Positions 48,967 to 58,614 of a DNA stretch of 64,000 bases are shown in pieces (the stretch's first letter is position 1; every line of letters starts with the position of its first letter). This DNA is from Candidatus Tumulicola scandinaviensis (lineage in GTDB: Bacteria > Vulcanimicrobiota > Vulcanimicrobiia > Vulcanimicrobiales > Vulcanimicrobiaceae): NCBI GenBank assembly GCA_003140835.1, contig PLLA01000122.1:635-64634 (forward strand). Reading direction: 5' to 3'. The position numbers and the translations under genes were made by a program. Under the pieces are notes generated by a model, which ran no database searches, was not told where the DNA came from, and saw only the letters and a program-made list of their open reading frames with translations.

Positions 48967-50431
48967 GCGTGAGGTCGAGCTTGCACGGTTAATTGCCCGG
49001 CTGCCGACCGATACGAACGTAGCCGGTGCGGTTGCCGCGGTCCTCGCTTGCGGCATTGAAAACGACTCGCGCAACGTGCGGCCCGGTGCGGTCTTCGTGG
49101 CGTTGCGGGGGGAGCACGACGACGGCCACGTATTCTTGGCCGATGCCGTTGCCAACGGCGCGGTCGCGGTTGTCGTTGAAACGTTACCAACCGTCGCCGT
49201 TCCGCCGCACGTCACCGTTATCCGCGTTTCGGATTCGCGGCACGCGCTGTCGGTGCTGGCGGCGGCATTCTACGACGACCCCTCGCACGCGCTCGACGTC
49301 GTCGGGGTAACCGGCACGAACGGAAAAACGACGACGATCCACATGCTCCAGGCGGTGCTGGATCGCGCCGGCCGGCCGTGCGGAACGATCGGTACCATCG
49401 GCGCATCTTTCGGTTCGCGTTCGTGGCCGCTCGCGAATACGACGCCGCTTCCGCCGGAACTTCACGGACTGATGGCAGCGATGCGCGAGGCCGGCGCACG
49501 AACGGTCGCGATGGAGGTCAGCTCGCACGCGCTCGCCCTGGGCCGGGTCGACGACGTGCGTTTCAGGGTCGCTGCGCTCACCAACGTCACGCGCGATCAT
49601 CTCGACTTTCACGAAACGCTGGAAGCGTACGCCTCGGCGAAACGACGTCTGTTTTCACTCGCACGACGTGCGGTTCTCAACGCGGCTGACGTCTACGGTG
49701 CGCGCTGGGCGCGCGAGTTAACCGCTCGCGGGCTGGCGGTGACGACGTATGCGGATCGCGCCGGCGCAAATTTGGTGGCCGCCGACATCGTGGCGACGGC
49801 CGACGAGAGCCGCTTTACCCTCGACGGCACGCCCTACCGCGTGCACTTACCCGGACGCTTCAACGTGTTGAACGCACTGGCGGCCATCGCGGTGGCGCGC
49901 GAACTCGGCGTCGACGACGCTACGATTGCTCGCGGGCTGGCGGATCTCGAGCGCGTGCCGGGCCGGATGGAGCGCCTCTGCGAGGACGGCATCGAAGTCG
50001 TCATCGATTACGCGCATACTCCCGACGCATTGGAACGTGTGCTCGAAGCGCTGCGCGAAACGGTCGCCGGAAAGCTCGCCGTCGTTTTTGGCTGCGGCGG
50101 CGATCGCGATCGCGGCAAACGGCGCGCCATGGGAGCGACGGCCGCGCGCCTCGCCGACCGCGTGTACGTCACCAGTGACAATCCCCGCAGCGAAGACCCC
50201 CGCGCGATCGTCGAAGAGATCGTCGCCGGCATGGGCGGCCGCCGTCACGCGATCGAGCTCGACCGTCGCCGCGCGATCGAGCGCGCGATTTCGGAGGCGC
50301 ATCCGGGCGACGCGGTGCTGGTGGCCGGAAAAGGACACGAAACCTATCAAATCGTCGGGTCGGAGATTTTGGACTTCGACGACGCCGCGGTAGCGCGTCA
50401 CGCGCTGCATCTCCGCGCGGTTCTGCGATGA
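48959..50431 (+). CDS. murE: UDP-MurNAc-tripeptide synthetase (meso-diaminopimelate adding)
   Basis: The product has 490 residues with the Mur ligase P-loop GVTGTNGKTTTIHMLQAVLD, a central domain with SSHALALGRVDDV and a C-terminal domain with DYAHTPDALERVL. DNPR at residues 407-410 is the meso-diaminopimelate selectivity motif, which indicates mDAP-type peptidoglycan. It adds the third residue to UDP-MurNAc-Ala-Glu. The ATG overlaps ftsI by eight bases. Confidence 0.96.
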   Translation: MAEREVELARLIARLPTDTNVAGAVAAVLACGIENDSRNVRPGAVFVALRGEHDDGHVFLADAVANGAVAVVVETLPTVAVPPHVTVIRVSDSRHALSVLAAAFYDDPSHALDVVGVTGTNGKTTTIHMLQAVLDRAGRPCGTIGTIGASFGSRSWPLANTTPLPPELHGLMAAMREAGARTVAMEVSSHALALGRVDDVRFRVAALTNVTRDHLDFHETLEAYASAKRRLFSLARRAVLNAADVYGARWARELTARGLAVTTYADRAGANLVAADIVATADESRFTLDGTPYRVHLPGRFNVLNALAAIAVARELGVDDATIARGLADLERVPGRMERLCEDGIEVVIDYAHTPDALERVLEALRETVAGKLAVVFGCGGDRDRGKRRAMGATAARLADRVYVTSDNPRSEDPRAIVEEIVAGMGGRRHAIELDRRRAIERAISEAHPGDAVLVAGKGHETYQIVGSEILDFDDAAVARHALHLRAVLR

Positions 50432-51810
50432 AACTCCCGCTCGAAGCCGCGGTCGAGGCGACGCGCGCGACGCTGCTCGATGCTCAGGCGGCGCCGGCCG
50501 AGATTCGGGTGGCGACCGACACGCGCACGATCGAAGCCGGCGACGCGTTCGTCGCGCTGCACGGCACGAATTTCGACGGACACGAATTCACGGCCGAAGC
50601 CGTTCGTCGCGGCGCACGCATGCTGGTGATCGATCGCACCGATGCACGCGTCGAGGGCGTCGCGACGATGGTCGTCGCCGACACGCTACACGCCTACATG
50701 GCCCTTGGGTCGCTGGCGCGCCGGCTTTTCAAAGGCCGCGTCCTCGCAATCACCGGCAGTGCCGGGAAAACGACGTGTAAGGGGTTCGTCACTCAGTTGG
50801 TGGCAGCGCGCTTCGGTAAGCGCGTTTTGGCCGCGCCGGCCAACGAGAATAACGAAATCGGCGTGAGTAAGTTGATGCTGAATGCCGCGAACTCCGAGCA
50901 CGATGCGATCGTAGTGGAGATGGGCGCGCGCCATTTCGGCGACGTCGCGGCGCTCGTCGCCGTGGCTCGACCGGAGGTCGGAATCCTTACCAACGTCGGC
51001 GAAGCGCACGTAGAAATCATGGGCTCCCGCGAGCGGCTTGCTGAAACGAAGTGGGCGCTGTTCGACGACGGCGCGCGCGCGGTGCTCAACGCCCGCGACG
51101 CCGTGTCGGTGGCGCGCGCGCCGCGACTGTCCCACCCGCCCCATTGGTTTACCGCCGGTGAGGATGGTGACGTCGCCATCGACGAACGCGAGCGTACGAC
51201 GGCGCTGGTCGGCCATACGCGCCTGGTCGACGTTGCCGGCGGACGGCGCACGTTTGACAGTTCGGTCGAGATCCGCGTTCCGGGTGCGCACAACCGCGCG
51301 AACGTTGCGGCCGCGATCGCCGGAGCGCTCGAGCTCGGCGTCGAGCTGCCTGCAATGATCGATATTCTTCCCACGCTGCGCCTGCCCCCGGGGCGTTTTG
51401 AATCGTTCATAATGCCGGGCGGATGGCGCATCATTTACGACGCGTACAATGCCAACGCGAGCGGAATGATTGCCGCCTTAGACGCCCTCGATTTGGAACG
51501 TCCTAAACGCGCCATTGCGGTACTCGGCAGCATGGCGGAATTGGGTGCGGAATCCTCGCAGCTGCACGAGGAAGTCGGCGCGCACGCGGCGCGACGAGCC
51601 GGTGTCGTGCTGGTGAGCGGTGACTACGCCGATGCGATGGCCCGCGGGGCGGAGCGTGGAGGTTTAGAAACGGCATCGGTGGTGCGCGTTGCATCGAACG
51701 AGGATGCGGCGCACTGGTTGCGTTCGCACGCGCGCGACGGCGACGTAGTGCTCCTCAAAGGTTCGAGAAAGTATCGGTTGGAGGAAATCCTCGCGGAGCT
51801 GCGGTCGTGA
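50428..51810 (+). CDS. murF: UDP-MurNAc-tripeptide-D-alanyl-D-alanine ligase
   Basis: The product has 460 residues with ATP loop AITGSAGKTTCKGFVTQLVA, NENNEIGVSKLML, EMGARHFGDVAALVAVARPE and GRFESFIMPGGWRIIYDAYN. MurF adds the D-Ala-D-Ala made by Ddl, encoded at the end of the operon. The ATGA overlap with murE and another with the next gene put it in a coupled string. Confidence 0.96.
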   Translation: MKLPLEAAVEATRATLLDAQAAPAEIRVATDTRTIEAGDAFVALHGTNFDGHEFTAEAVRRGARMLVIDRTDARVEGVATMVVADTLHAYMALGSLARRLFKGRVLAITGSAGKTTCKGFVTQLVAARFGKRVLAAPANENNEIGVSKLMLNAANSEHDAIVVEMGARHFGDVAALVAVARPEVGILTNVGEAHVEIMGSRERLAETKWALFDDGARAVLNARDAVSVARAPRLSHPPHWFTAGEDGDVAIDERERTTALVGHTRLVDVAGGRRTFDSSVEIRVPGAHNRANVAAAIAGALELGVELPAMIDILPTLRLPPGRFESFIMPGGWRIIYDAYNANASGMIAALDALDLERPKRAIAVLGSMAELGAESSQLHEEVGAHAARRAGVVLVSGDYADAMARGAERGGLETASVVRVASNEDAAHWLRSHARDGDVVLLKGSRKYRLEEILAELRS

Positions 51811-52526
51811 GCGCGGCCACGCACGGGCTGGCGGTAACGCGTCCGGAAGTGCCGTCCGGCTTAGTGGCAATTCCGGTGCGCACGCGGTTGGTGTGCCAAG
51901 GCGACGATCTGACGGCCATCGTGGGCGCCGCGGTGGAGGGGATCGCGCGCCCTGGCGACGTGATCGCGGTGTCGGAGACGGCCTTGGCGATCGCGCAAGG
52001 GGAATACGTACCGGCCGAATACGTTCGCCCGTCGGCGTTGGCTTACGCGCTGTCGCGCCGCGCGGGTGCGCTGGCAACCGTGAATCAGCCCGAATCGATG
52101 CAGCTCGTGATCGACCGCGCGGGCCCCTCGAAGGTGATGGTCGCGACGCTGGCTCACCTCGTCGGGCGCGCTCTTGGCCGGCGCGGTGCGTTCTACGAAA
52201 TCATGGGCGATTCGCTAACGGCAATAGACGGATACACGGGAACGATGCCGCCATTCGAACGCGCGATCGTCTTCGCTCCTCGCGATCCCGACGGCTTCGC
52301 CCAAAACGTCTTCGAGAGCATCGGTCCGGCGTGCGCGGTGGTGGATGCCAACGATCTCGAAAAAGCCAAGGTCCTCGGTGCGTCGCGCGGAGTGCGTCGT
52401 GCGACGGTCGAGGGCGCGCTGCTCGACAATCCACACGGAAACGGCGACGAGCAGACGCCCGTCGTCGTTCTCAAGTGGCGCGGACCGGGCCCCAACCCTC
52501 TGATGGAAAGCGCGAACCGTGAATAA
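51807..52526 (+). CDS. CofE-like (F420-0:gamma-glutamyl ligase family) protein inside the mur operon
   Basis: The product has 239 residues. RPGDVIAVSETALAIAQGEY, the segment around DRAGPSKVMVATLAHLVGRA, TGTMPPFERAIVFAPRDPDG and the ending GNGDEQTPVVVLKWRGPGPN follow the CofE-like family known from bacteria. The canonical F420 ligase stretch SDTxGRxWR is replaced by DANDLEKAKVLG, so part of the metal/GTP site differs and the product is unlikely to be a standard F420 enzyme. It overlaps murF by four bases and mraY by eight, so it is co-translated with peptidoglycan precursor enzymes. The activity is unknown. An amide-forming step on a precursor is a reasonable guess but is not shown. Confidence 0.75.
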   Translation: MSAATHGLAVTRPEVPSGLVAIPVRTRLVCQGDDLTAIVGAAVEGIARPGDVIAVSETALAIAQGEYVPAEYVRPSALAYALSRRAGALATVNQPESMQLVIDRAGPSKVMVATLAHLVGRALGRRGAFYEIMGDSLTAIDGYTGTMPPFERAIVFAPRDPDGFAQNVFESIGPACAVVDANDLEKAKVLGASRGVRRATVEGALLDNPHGNGDEQTPVVVLKWRGPGPNPLMESANRE

Positions 52527-53526
52527 CGCGCACGCCGTTTTTGGCGGCGTTTACGATGCGCGAATTCTTTTCAGCGTCGCGCCGCTTTGGATCTTACTGG
52601 GCTTGGTCGTCGCGCTCATCGCCGGAGCGCTGCTCCTGCCGTCACTGCGGCGCTTGCAGGTGCGGCAGCGAGCGTACGAGGACGCACCGCAAAGCCATCA
52701 AGCAAAGACCGGAACGCCGACGATGGGCGGATTGGTTTTCGTCGCCGCCATGGTGGTAGCGCTGCCCGCGACGCGGGCGCCACTATTGTTGCAGTTAGGT
52801 CTTCTCGTGATCGCTTGCGCCGCGGTCGGCGCCATCGACGACGCCTTGGCAGTTCGCTCCGGGCGCAACCGCGGACTGCGCGCGCGCACGAAGTTCCTGG
52901 CGACCGCCTTGATCGCCGTGGTTTTCCTACGCTCGATCGACGGAACGCTGAGCTTCTTCCCACGCGACGTCTTGTTTCACGCCGGAACGTTCTCGTTGAT
53001 CGCGCCCCATTGGGTGTGGCTCTTCCTCGGAATTCTCGCGATTACCGCGACCATCCACGCCGTCAATCTAACGGATGGGCTCGACGGCCTCGCCACCGGG
53101 GCAATGCTCCCACCGCTGGCCGTCTCGATCCCGATCGCCGCTCAGACGCTGGTGCCGGCAGCGCTGATCGGCTCGTCGGTCGGCCTCGGCGCGTGTCTCG
53201 GCTTCCTTTTCTACAACCGTCATCCCGCGAAGATGTTCATGGGCGACACCGGTTCGCTAGCGCTGGGTGCGTTGCTCTCGGGGGTTGCGATCCTGACCGG
53301 CGAGATGCTGCTGCTCCTGCTCATCGGTGGAGTGTTCGTGGCCGAAACGCTGTCGGTCATTCTCCAGGTGTCGTACTTCAAAGCCACCAATGGCAAACGC
53401 ATCTTGAAGATGAGCCCGCTGCACCATCATTTCGAGCTCAGCGGTTGGCCCGAGACGAAAGTGACCGCTCGGTTTTGGCTCGGCTCGCTGATCTGCTCGC
53501 TGGTCGGATTGGCGGTCGTCCGATGA
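52519..53526 (+). CDS. mraY: Phospho-N-acetylmuramoyl-pentapeptide transferase
   Basis: The product has 335 residues with about ten membrane helices. Signatures are KTGTPTMGGLVF, AIDDALAVRSGRNRGLRART, AVNLTDGLDGLATG, FMGDTGSLALGALL and SPLHHHFELSGWPETKV. It transfers phospho-MurNAc-pentapeptide to undecaprenyl phosphate, giving lipid I. The GTG start lies within the end of the CofE-like gene. Confidence 0.97.
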   Translation: MNNAHAVFGGVYDARILFSVAPLWILLGLVVALIAGALLLPSLRRLQVRQRAYEDAPQSHQAKTGTPTMGGLVFVAAMVVALPATRAPLLLQLGLLVIACAAVGAIDDALAVRSGRNRGLRARTKFLATALIAVVFLRSIDGTLSFFPRDVLFHAGTFSLIAPHWVWLFLGILAITATIHAVNLTDGLDGLATGAMLPPLAVSIPIAAQTLVPAALIGSSVGLGACLGFLFYNRHPAKMFMGDTGSLALGALLSGVAILTGEMLLLLLIGGVFVAETLSVILQVSYFKATNGKRILKMSPLHHHFELSGWPETKVTARFWLGSLICSLVGLAVVR

Positions 53527-54926
53527 GCGAGATGTTCGAGTTCGGCGCACGCGACAGCGTGTTGGTGATCGGTCTCGGCCGTAGCGGCCTTGCCAGCGTG
53601 GAGGTATTGCGCGAGCGCGGCGTCAGCGTTTATGCGACCGACGAAAAAGCGCCCGGCGAGCTGGCGGAACCGATCGCGACGGTCGAACGCCTGGGTGCCC
53701 GCTTCGTTCCGCCGGCCGGCGTCGACGCGCTCGCGGCGCGCATTACTTCAGCCGTCCTTTCGCCGGGCGTTCCACCGACGTCACCGGTCGTGCAAGCCGT
53801 CAATCGCGCGAACCTTCCGGTCGTCGGCGAGATCGAGCTCGCCTACCGCTTCTGCAAGGCGCCGATTATCGCGGTGACCGGGACGAAAGGCAAGTCGACC
53901 ACCACCGCGTTGATCGGACACCTGTTGCGCGCGTGCGGCATGAACGCTCGCGTGGGCGGCAACATTGGAAATCCGCTCATCAAAGAAGTGATCGGCGCCG
54001 GCGAAGGCGACTGGGTCGTTGCCGAGGTTTCGTCGTTCCAGCTGGAAACCATCCGCGCGTTCAAGCCACGCATCGCCGTGCTGCTCAACCTCTCGCCCGA
54101 TCACCTCGACCGCTACTACTCGATGGAAGAATATGCCGAAGCGAAGTATCGCATCTTTGCCAATCAGGGGCTAAACGATTGGTTCGTCGGGAACCTCGAC
54201 GACCCGCGCATCGCGCAGTTGCATTGGCGGTACGGTGAAAACCGCGTGCAGGCGCGACAACTTTGGTTCACCCTGAAGGAGCACGAAGAGTGGGCAACGA
54301 TGTTCCGGCGGGACGGAACGCTGACGTACGTGCCGGTTGCGGGCGACCCGCGGCCGGTGTCTTTGGTCGGGCGCGATGCCATCGCCCTGCCGGGGCAGCA
54401 CAACGTTCGCAATGCGATGGCCGCCTTGCTGGCGGCGCTGGCCGCCGGCTGCGAACCGGCGGGGTTGCGCGATGCCATCTCGTCGTTTCGCGCGATGCCG
54501 CACCGGCTCGAATCCGTGTCCGAAATCGACGGCGTGCTGTTCGTCGACGATTCGAAATCGACCAATCCGCACTCAACCATCGCCGCGCTTTCCAGCTTTC
54601 AGCGGCCGGTCATCTTGATCGCAGGCGGCCGCGCAAAGGGAACGGCCTTCGACGAGTTGGGGGCGGCGATCCGCCGGCGTGCAAAAGCCGTCGTGGCGAT
54701 CGGCGAAGCCGCCGGCGATATCGTGCGGGCCGGCGAGGGCGTTCCCGCCATTCGCGCCTCGTCGATGGAGGACGCAGTACGGCGCGCGCGCGAGCTGAGC
54801 GCTCCCGGCGACGTTGTGCTGCTCTCACCCGCGTGCGCGTCGTTCGACATGTTTGCGTCGGCCGAAGATCGCGGCGAACGCTTCGCGGCGGCGGTCGCGG
54901 CGCTCCGGGAGCCGGCCGGTGCTTAG
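53523..54926 (+). CDS. murD: UDP-MurNAc-L-alanine:D-glutamate ligase
   Basis: The product has 467 residues. VLVIGLGRSGLASVEVLRER opens the Rossmann-like N-domain. VTGTKGKSTTTALIGHLLRA is the ATP loop, followed by GGNIGNPLI, VAEVSSFQLETI and DDSKSTNPHSTIAAL. It adds D-Glu to UDP-MurNAc-Ala. The ATG overlaps the mraY stop (ATGA). Confidence 0.96.
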   Translation: MSEMFEFGARDSVLVIGLGRSGLASVEVLRERGVSVYATDEKAPGELAEPIATVERLGARFVPPAGVDALAARITSAVLSPGVPPTSPVVQAVNRANLPVVGEIELAYRFCKAPIIAVTGTKGKSTTTALIGHLLRACGMNARVGGNIGNPLIKEVIGAGEGDWVVAEVSSFQLETIRAFKPRIAVLLNLSPDHLDRYYSMEEYAEAKYRIFANQGLNDWFVGNLDDPRIAQLHWRYGENRVQARQLWFTLKEHEEWATMFRRDGTLTYVPVAGDPRPVSLVGRDAIALPGQHNVRNAMAALLAALAAGCEPAGLRDAISSFRAMPHRLESVSEIDGVLFVDDSKSTNPHSTIAALSSFQRPVILIAGGRAKGTAFDELGAAIRRRAKAVVAIGEAAGDIVRAGEGVPAIRASSMEDAVRRARELSAPGDVVLLSPACASFDMFASAEDRGERFAAAVAALREPAGA

Positions 54927-56106
54927 TTCGTCGCGCGCGTTGAAACGGGGCCGGAAATCGGTGCGCGGCGACGCGGCCGACCGATCGCCGGTGCGCTCGT
55001 ACGTCACGGCGGCTCCCGACGTGGTGCTCTTTGCGGTCGTCGCGACGCTCGTTGGAATCGGCCTCGTCATGATTTTCTCGGCCTCGAGTGCGACCGCGTA
55101 CGCGGAACACAGCGACATCGCCTACTACGTCAAGCGCCAGCTGATCTGGCTGATCGTCGGATTGGCCGCCGCGTTTGCGGTGTACAAGATGGATCTCACG
55201 CGTTTAAAACGCGCCGCTCCGTATTTGCTGGTCGCTGCGGTCGTCGGGCTCGTGCTCGTATTCGTGCCTCACATCGGCGTAGGCGTCAACGGCGGCCGTC
55301 GATGGATCGGGTTTTCTTCATTGAGCCTCGAGCCGTCGGAATTCGCAAAACTCGCGCTCGTGATTTACCTTTCGGCCATGCTCGCCAACCGCGGCGATCG
55401 CATAACCTCGTTGGTTCGAGGACTGTTTCCGCTGTGTGTGCCGGTGCTGATCATGGCGGTGCTCGTGCTCAAGGAGCCCGACATGGGCACCGCCAGCCTG
55501 TTGGTCTTCATCGCCTTCACGCTGTTTTTTGCGGCCGGCGCGCGCGTCTTTCACTTGATTGCCATCATGGCGGTAACGGCCCCGATGGCGGTGCTCAGCG
55601 TCCTTGCGAGCCCGTACCGTCGCGCCCGCGTCTTTGCATTCCTAGATCCATGGAAAGATCCACAAAATACCGGCTTCCATATCGTACAGTCGCTCCTGGC
55701 GCTCGGCAGCGGCGGTATCTTCGGGATGGGGCTGGGTGCCTCGCGCGCGAAGTTTTTCTATCTTCCCGAACAGTACACCGACTTTATCTTTTCGGTGTTA
55801 GGAGAAGAACTCGGTCTGATCGGTGCGTTTGCGGTCGTGGTCCTATTCGTCGCGTTCATTTACCGTGCAGTGCGAATCGCTCTCGCGGCTCCGGATCGCT
55901 TCGGATATTTTCTCGCCTGCGGTTGCGGCGCGATGATTGCAATTCAGGCCTTTATGAACATCGGCGTCGTGACGTCGTCGTGGCCGGTGACCGGCGTCCC
56001 GCTTCCGTTCGTATCGTTCGGCGGCAGCTCACTGGTCGTGAATCTGATTGCGGTCGCCCTGATCGCCAACGTCGGACGCCATCGCCGGCTGAATGCCGGC
56101 CAATAG
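54919..56106 (+). CDS. ftsW: Septal peptidoglycan polymerase FtsW (SEDS family)
   Basis: The product has 395 residues with about ten membrane helices. VMIFSASSATAYAEHSDIAY, GGRRWIGFSSLSLEPSEFAK, KEPDMGTASLLVF, GEELGLIGAFAVV and VPLPFVSFGGSSLVVNLIAV are SEDS signatures. It polymerises lipid II with FtsI. The GTG start overlaps murD by eight bases. The N-terminal 30 residues are basic and cytoplasmic. Confidence 0.95.
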   Translation: MLSSSRALKRGRKSVRGDAADRSPVRSYVTAAPDVVLFAVVATLVGIGLVMIFSASSATAYAEHSDIAYYVKRQLIWLIVGLAAAFAVYKMDLTRLKRAAPYLLVAAVVGLVLVFVPHIGVGVNGGRRWIGFSSLSLEPSEFAKLALVIYLSAMLANRGDRITSLVRGLFPLCVPVLIMAVLVLKEPDMGTASLLVFIAFTLFFAAGARVFHLIAIMAVTAPMAVLSVLASPYRRARVFAFLDPWKDPQNTGFHIVQSLLALGSGGIFGMGLGASRAKFFYLPEQYTDFIFSVLGEELGLIGAFAVVVLFVAFIYRAVRIALAAPDRFGYFLACGCGAMIAIQAFMNIGVVTSSWPVTGVPLPFVSFGGSSLVVNLIAVALIANVGRHRRLNAGQ

Positions 56107-57235
56107 CCCGCGCGGTCCGCACGCCCAGCGGATCGTTTTTGCGGGCGGCGGCACGGGAGGCCATCTTTACCCCGCGATTGCCATAGCCGACGCACTGCGC
56201 GAACGGCAGGCGGCGATCGCGTTTGTGGGAACCGGCGATCGGCTCGAAGCGACGATCGTCCCCAAGGCCGGATACGCGCTGCATACCATCGCAAGCCGTC
56301 CGCTGGTGCGCACGCCGTCGTGGGATCTCTTTCGCACGGTCGTCGCCAACGCCGCCGGAACCGCGCAGAGTCTCGCCCTGCTAATGCGACTGCGGCCCGA
56401 CCTGGTCATCGCCACCGGCGGATACGTCTGCTTTCCGGCGGTGCTGGCGGCGCGCGCGTTGCGAGCGCTGCGGATCTCGCGATCGCCGATCGCTTTGCTC
56501 GAGCCGAATGCCAAACCCGGGCTCACGAACCGGCTGCTTGCCCCAATGGTGGATGAAGTGTGGGGGGCGTTCTCCGACGCCGACTCGCGCTTCGCCGGTA
56601 AGTACGTGCGCACGGGCGTGCCGGTCCGTTCGGCACTGCACGCGCTGCCGCCGCGAGCCGCTGCCATCGCGAGCCTTGGGCTCGACCCCGGTCGCAAGAC
56701 CCTGCTGGCGATTGGAGGGAGCCAAGGGGCGCGCACCATCAACGACGCCCTCAGTGCGCTGTTGAACGACGGCGGGATGCCGCCCGGATGGCAACTGATC
56801 GTCGTGACCGGTTCGCGCGACTACGCAAAAATATGCGCGGAAGTGAAGGACCGGGGTGCGGTGGTGCGGCCGTATCTCGACGATTTGTCGGAAGCGTATG
56901 CCGCCGCCGATCTGGTGCTGGCCCGGGCCGGAGCGTCCACGCTGGCCGAACTGGCGGCGGTCCGAAAGCCGGCAATCTTGGTGCCGTATCCGTTTGCTGC
57001 CGACGATCATCAAACGGCCAACGCCGAGCGCTTCGCAGCCAGCGGTGCCGCCACAATCATTTCCGACGGCGAACTCCAACGCGGCGCGCTGCGCGATGCG
57101 ATCGTTGAAGCGGCAGCCTCACCGCGGTTCGACGCCCTGCGAGCGGCCTCCCAGCGGCTGCACTCGAGCGACCCGCTTGCGACCATTCTCGCCCGGGTCG
57201 ATTGGCTGCTGGCGCGAAGTAAGTTGAATCGATGA
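56093..57235 (+). CDS. murG: UDP-GlcNAc:lipid I N-acetylglucosaminyltransferase
   Basis: The product has 380 residues with two GT-B domains. FAGGGTGGHLYPAIAIADAL is the N-terminal G-loop, and ATGGYVCFPAVLAA and EPNAKPGLTNRLL (usually EQNAxPG) follow. AIGGSQGARTINDAL and ARAGASTLAELAAVRKPAIL are the donor-site motifs. It makes lipid II on the inner membrane. It overlaps ftsW by 14 bases and murC by four. Confidence 0.95.
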   Translation: MPANSPRGPHAQRIVFAGGGTGGHLYPAIAIADALRERQAAIAFVGTGDRLEATIVPKAGYALHTIASRPLVRTPSWDLFRTVVANAAGTAQSLALLMRLRPDLVIATGGYVCFPAVLAARALRALRISRSPIALLEPNAKPGLTNRLLAPMVDEVWGAFSDADSRFAGKYVRTGVPVRSALHALPPRAAAIASLGLDPGRKTLLAIGGSQGARTINDALSALLNDGGMPPGWQLIVVTGSRDYAKICAEVKDRGAVVRPYLDDLSEAYAAADLVLARAGASTLAELAAVRKPAILVPYPFAADDHQTANAERFAASGAATIISDGELQRGALRDAIVEAAASPRFDALRAASQRLHSSDPLATILARVDWLLARSKLNR

Positions 57236-58614
57236 ATCGAGGGCCTTTTCACTTTGTCGGCGTCGGCGGAATCGGGATGAGCGCTATTGCACGCATCCTG
57301 CTGGCGCGCGGCGAGACGGTTTCCGGCTCCGACGTCAAGGCGACGCCGTTGGTCGAAGAGTTGCGAGCCGCCGGCGTTCGCGTGACGATCGGGCACGAAG
57401 ACGGCAACATTCGCGGCGCGCAAACCGTGGTCGTGAGCTCGGCGATCGATCGACGCAACCCGGAATACGCGGCCGCCCGGCGCAACGGAACGCCGGTGCT
57501 GCATCGGGGCGAAATGCTGGCGCAACTCTTGAACGGCCGGCGCGGCATTGCGGTGTGCGGGACGCACGGCAAAACGACGACGACGGCAATGACGTACGCG
57601 GTGCTGCGCGCCGGTGGAATCGATGCCGGTCTCGTGCTGGGTGGAATTGACAGCCTGCTCGAGTCGAATGCGCACGACGGCACGTCCCCGTGGTTCGTGA
57701 CCGAAGCCGACGAGTCCGACGGATCGTTTGCACTCCTCGAGCCGGCGATGGCGGTGCTGACCAACATCGAGAACGACCACCTCGTCAGCGACGACGACCT
57801 TCCGCAGTTGGTGCGCGCGTTCGCGGAGTTCATCGGAAAACTGCCGGCTGGCGGCGCGGCCATCATCGGTGTCGACAACGCGCTATCGGCTTCGCTCGTG
57901 TCGGACGAGTTGCGCACTCGTACGGTTACGTTCGGGCTGGTCTCAGAGGCGGACGTCCGCGCCGACAACCTTCGGCCGGATGGTTTCGGGACTCGGTTCG
58001 ACGTCGTCGCCGACGGCGTGCGCCTTGGGGTCGCCGAGTTGATCGTACCCGGCGCGATTAACGTGCAAAACGCGCTGGCCGCCATTGCAGTCGGTCGCGA
58101 GCTCAGTATCCCGTTTCCGCGAATCGCCGGCGCGTTGCGCGCTTTTCGCGGCGTTCGCCGCCGATTCGACGTGCTCGCGCGGACCGAACGCATGGTCGTC
58201 GTCGACGATTACGCCCACCATCCCACGGCCGTGCGAGCGACCATCGCGGCGGCACGCGAATACCGCCCGGGACCGCTGGTCGTCGCCTTTCAACCGCACC
58301 GATACACCCGCACGGCGTTCCTCGCTCGCGATTTCGCCGACGCGCTTGGCGACGCCGACTGCGTGTACTTGGCGCCGGTCTACGCGGCTTCGGAGCCGGC
58401 GATTCCCGGCGTGAGCGAGCGGTCGATCGGGGAGCCGCTGGCGGCCGGTGGCACGACCGTTCGCTACGTCGCGCGGGTCGAGGATTTGGAGGATCGCATC
58501 TTCGACGAGGCGCCGGTCGGCGCACTCGTCCTGATGCTCGGTGCCGGAAACGTTACCGACGTGGCCGCACGCCTGGCCGAGCGTGTGGCGCGCTCGGCGG
58601 CGGTGCGCGCGTGA
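57232..58614 (+). CDS. murC: UDP-N-acetylmuramate:L-alanine ligase
   Basis: The product has 460 residues. FHFVGVGGIGMSAIARILLA, CGTHGKTTTTAMTYAVLRAG, EADESDGSFALLEP and DDYAHHPTAVRATIAAAREY are the MurC signatures. It adds L-Ala to UDP-MurNAc, the first ligase step. ATGA overlap with murG and GTGA overlap with murB. Confidence 0.97.
   Translation: MNRGPFHFVGVGGIGMSAIARILLARGETVSGSDVKATPLVEELRAAGVRVTIGHEDGNIRGAQTVVVSSAIDRRNPEYAAARRNGTPVLHRGEMLAQLLNGRRGIAVCGTHGKTTTTAMTYAVLRAGGIDAGLVLGGIDSLLESNAHDGTSPWFVTEADESDGSFALLEPAMAVLTNIENDHLVSDDDLPQLVRAFAEFIGKLPAGGAAIIGVDNALSASLVSDELRTRTVTFGLVSEADVRADNLRPDGFGTRFDVVADGVRLGVAELIVPGAINVQNALAAIAVGRELSIPFPRIAGALRAFRGVRRRFDVLARTERMVVVDDYAHHPTAVRATIAAAREYRPGPLVVAFQPHRYTRTAFLARDFADALGDADCVYLAPVYAASEPAIPGVSERSIGEPLAAGGTTVRYVARVEDLEDRIFDEAPVGALVLMLGAGNVTDVAARLAERVARSAAVRA

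Noticed and set aside
47566-49215. Leftward open frame (549 codons) opposite ftsI and the start of murE
   Set aside because: Antisense to two certain genes and composed of low-complexity Arg/Gly-rich sequence.
51807-52526. Calling the murF-mraY intervening gene a true coenzyme F420 ligase (cofE)
   Set aside because: The conserved SDTxGRxWR segment is missing and no other F420 gene is nearby; only family resemblance is claimed.
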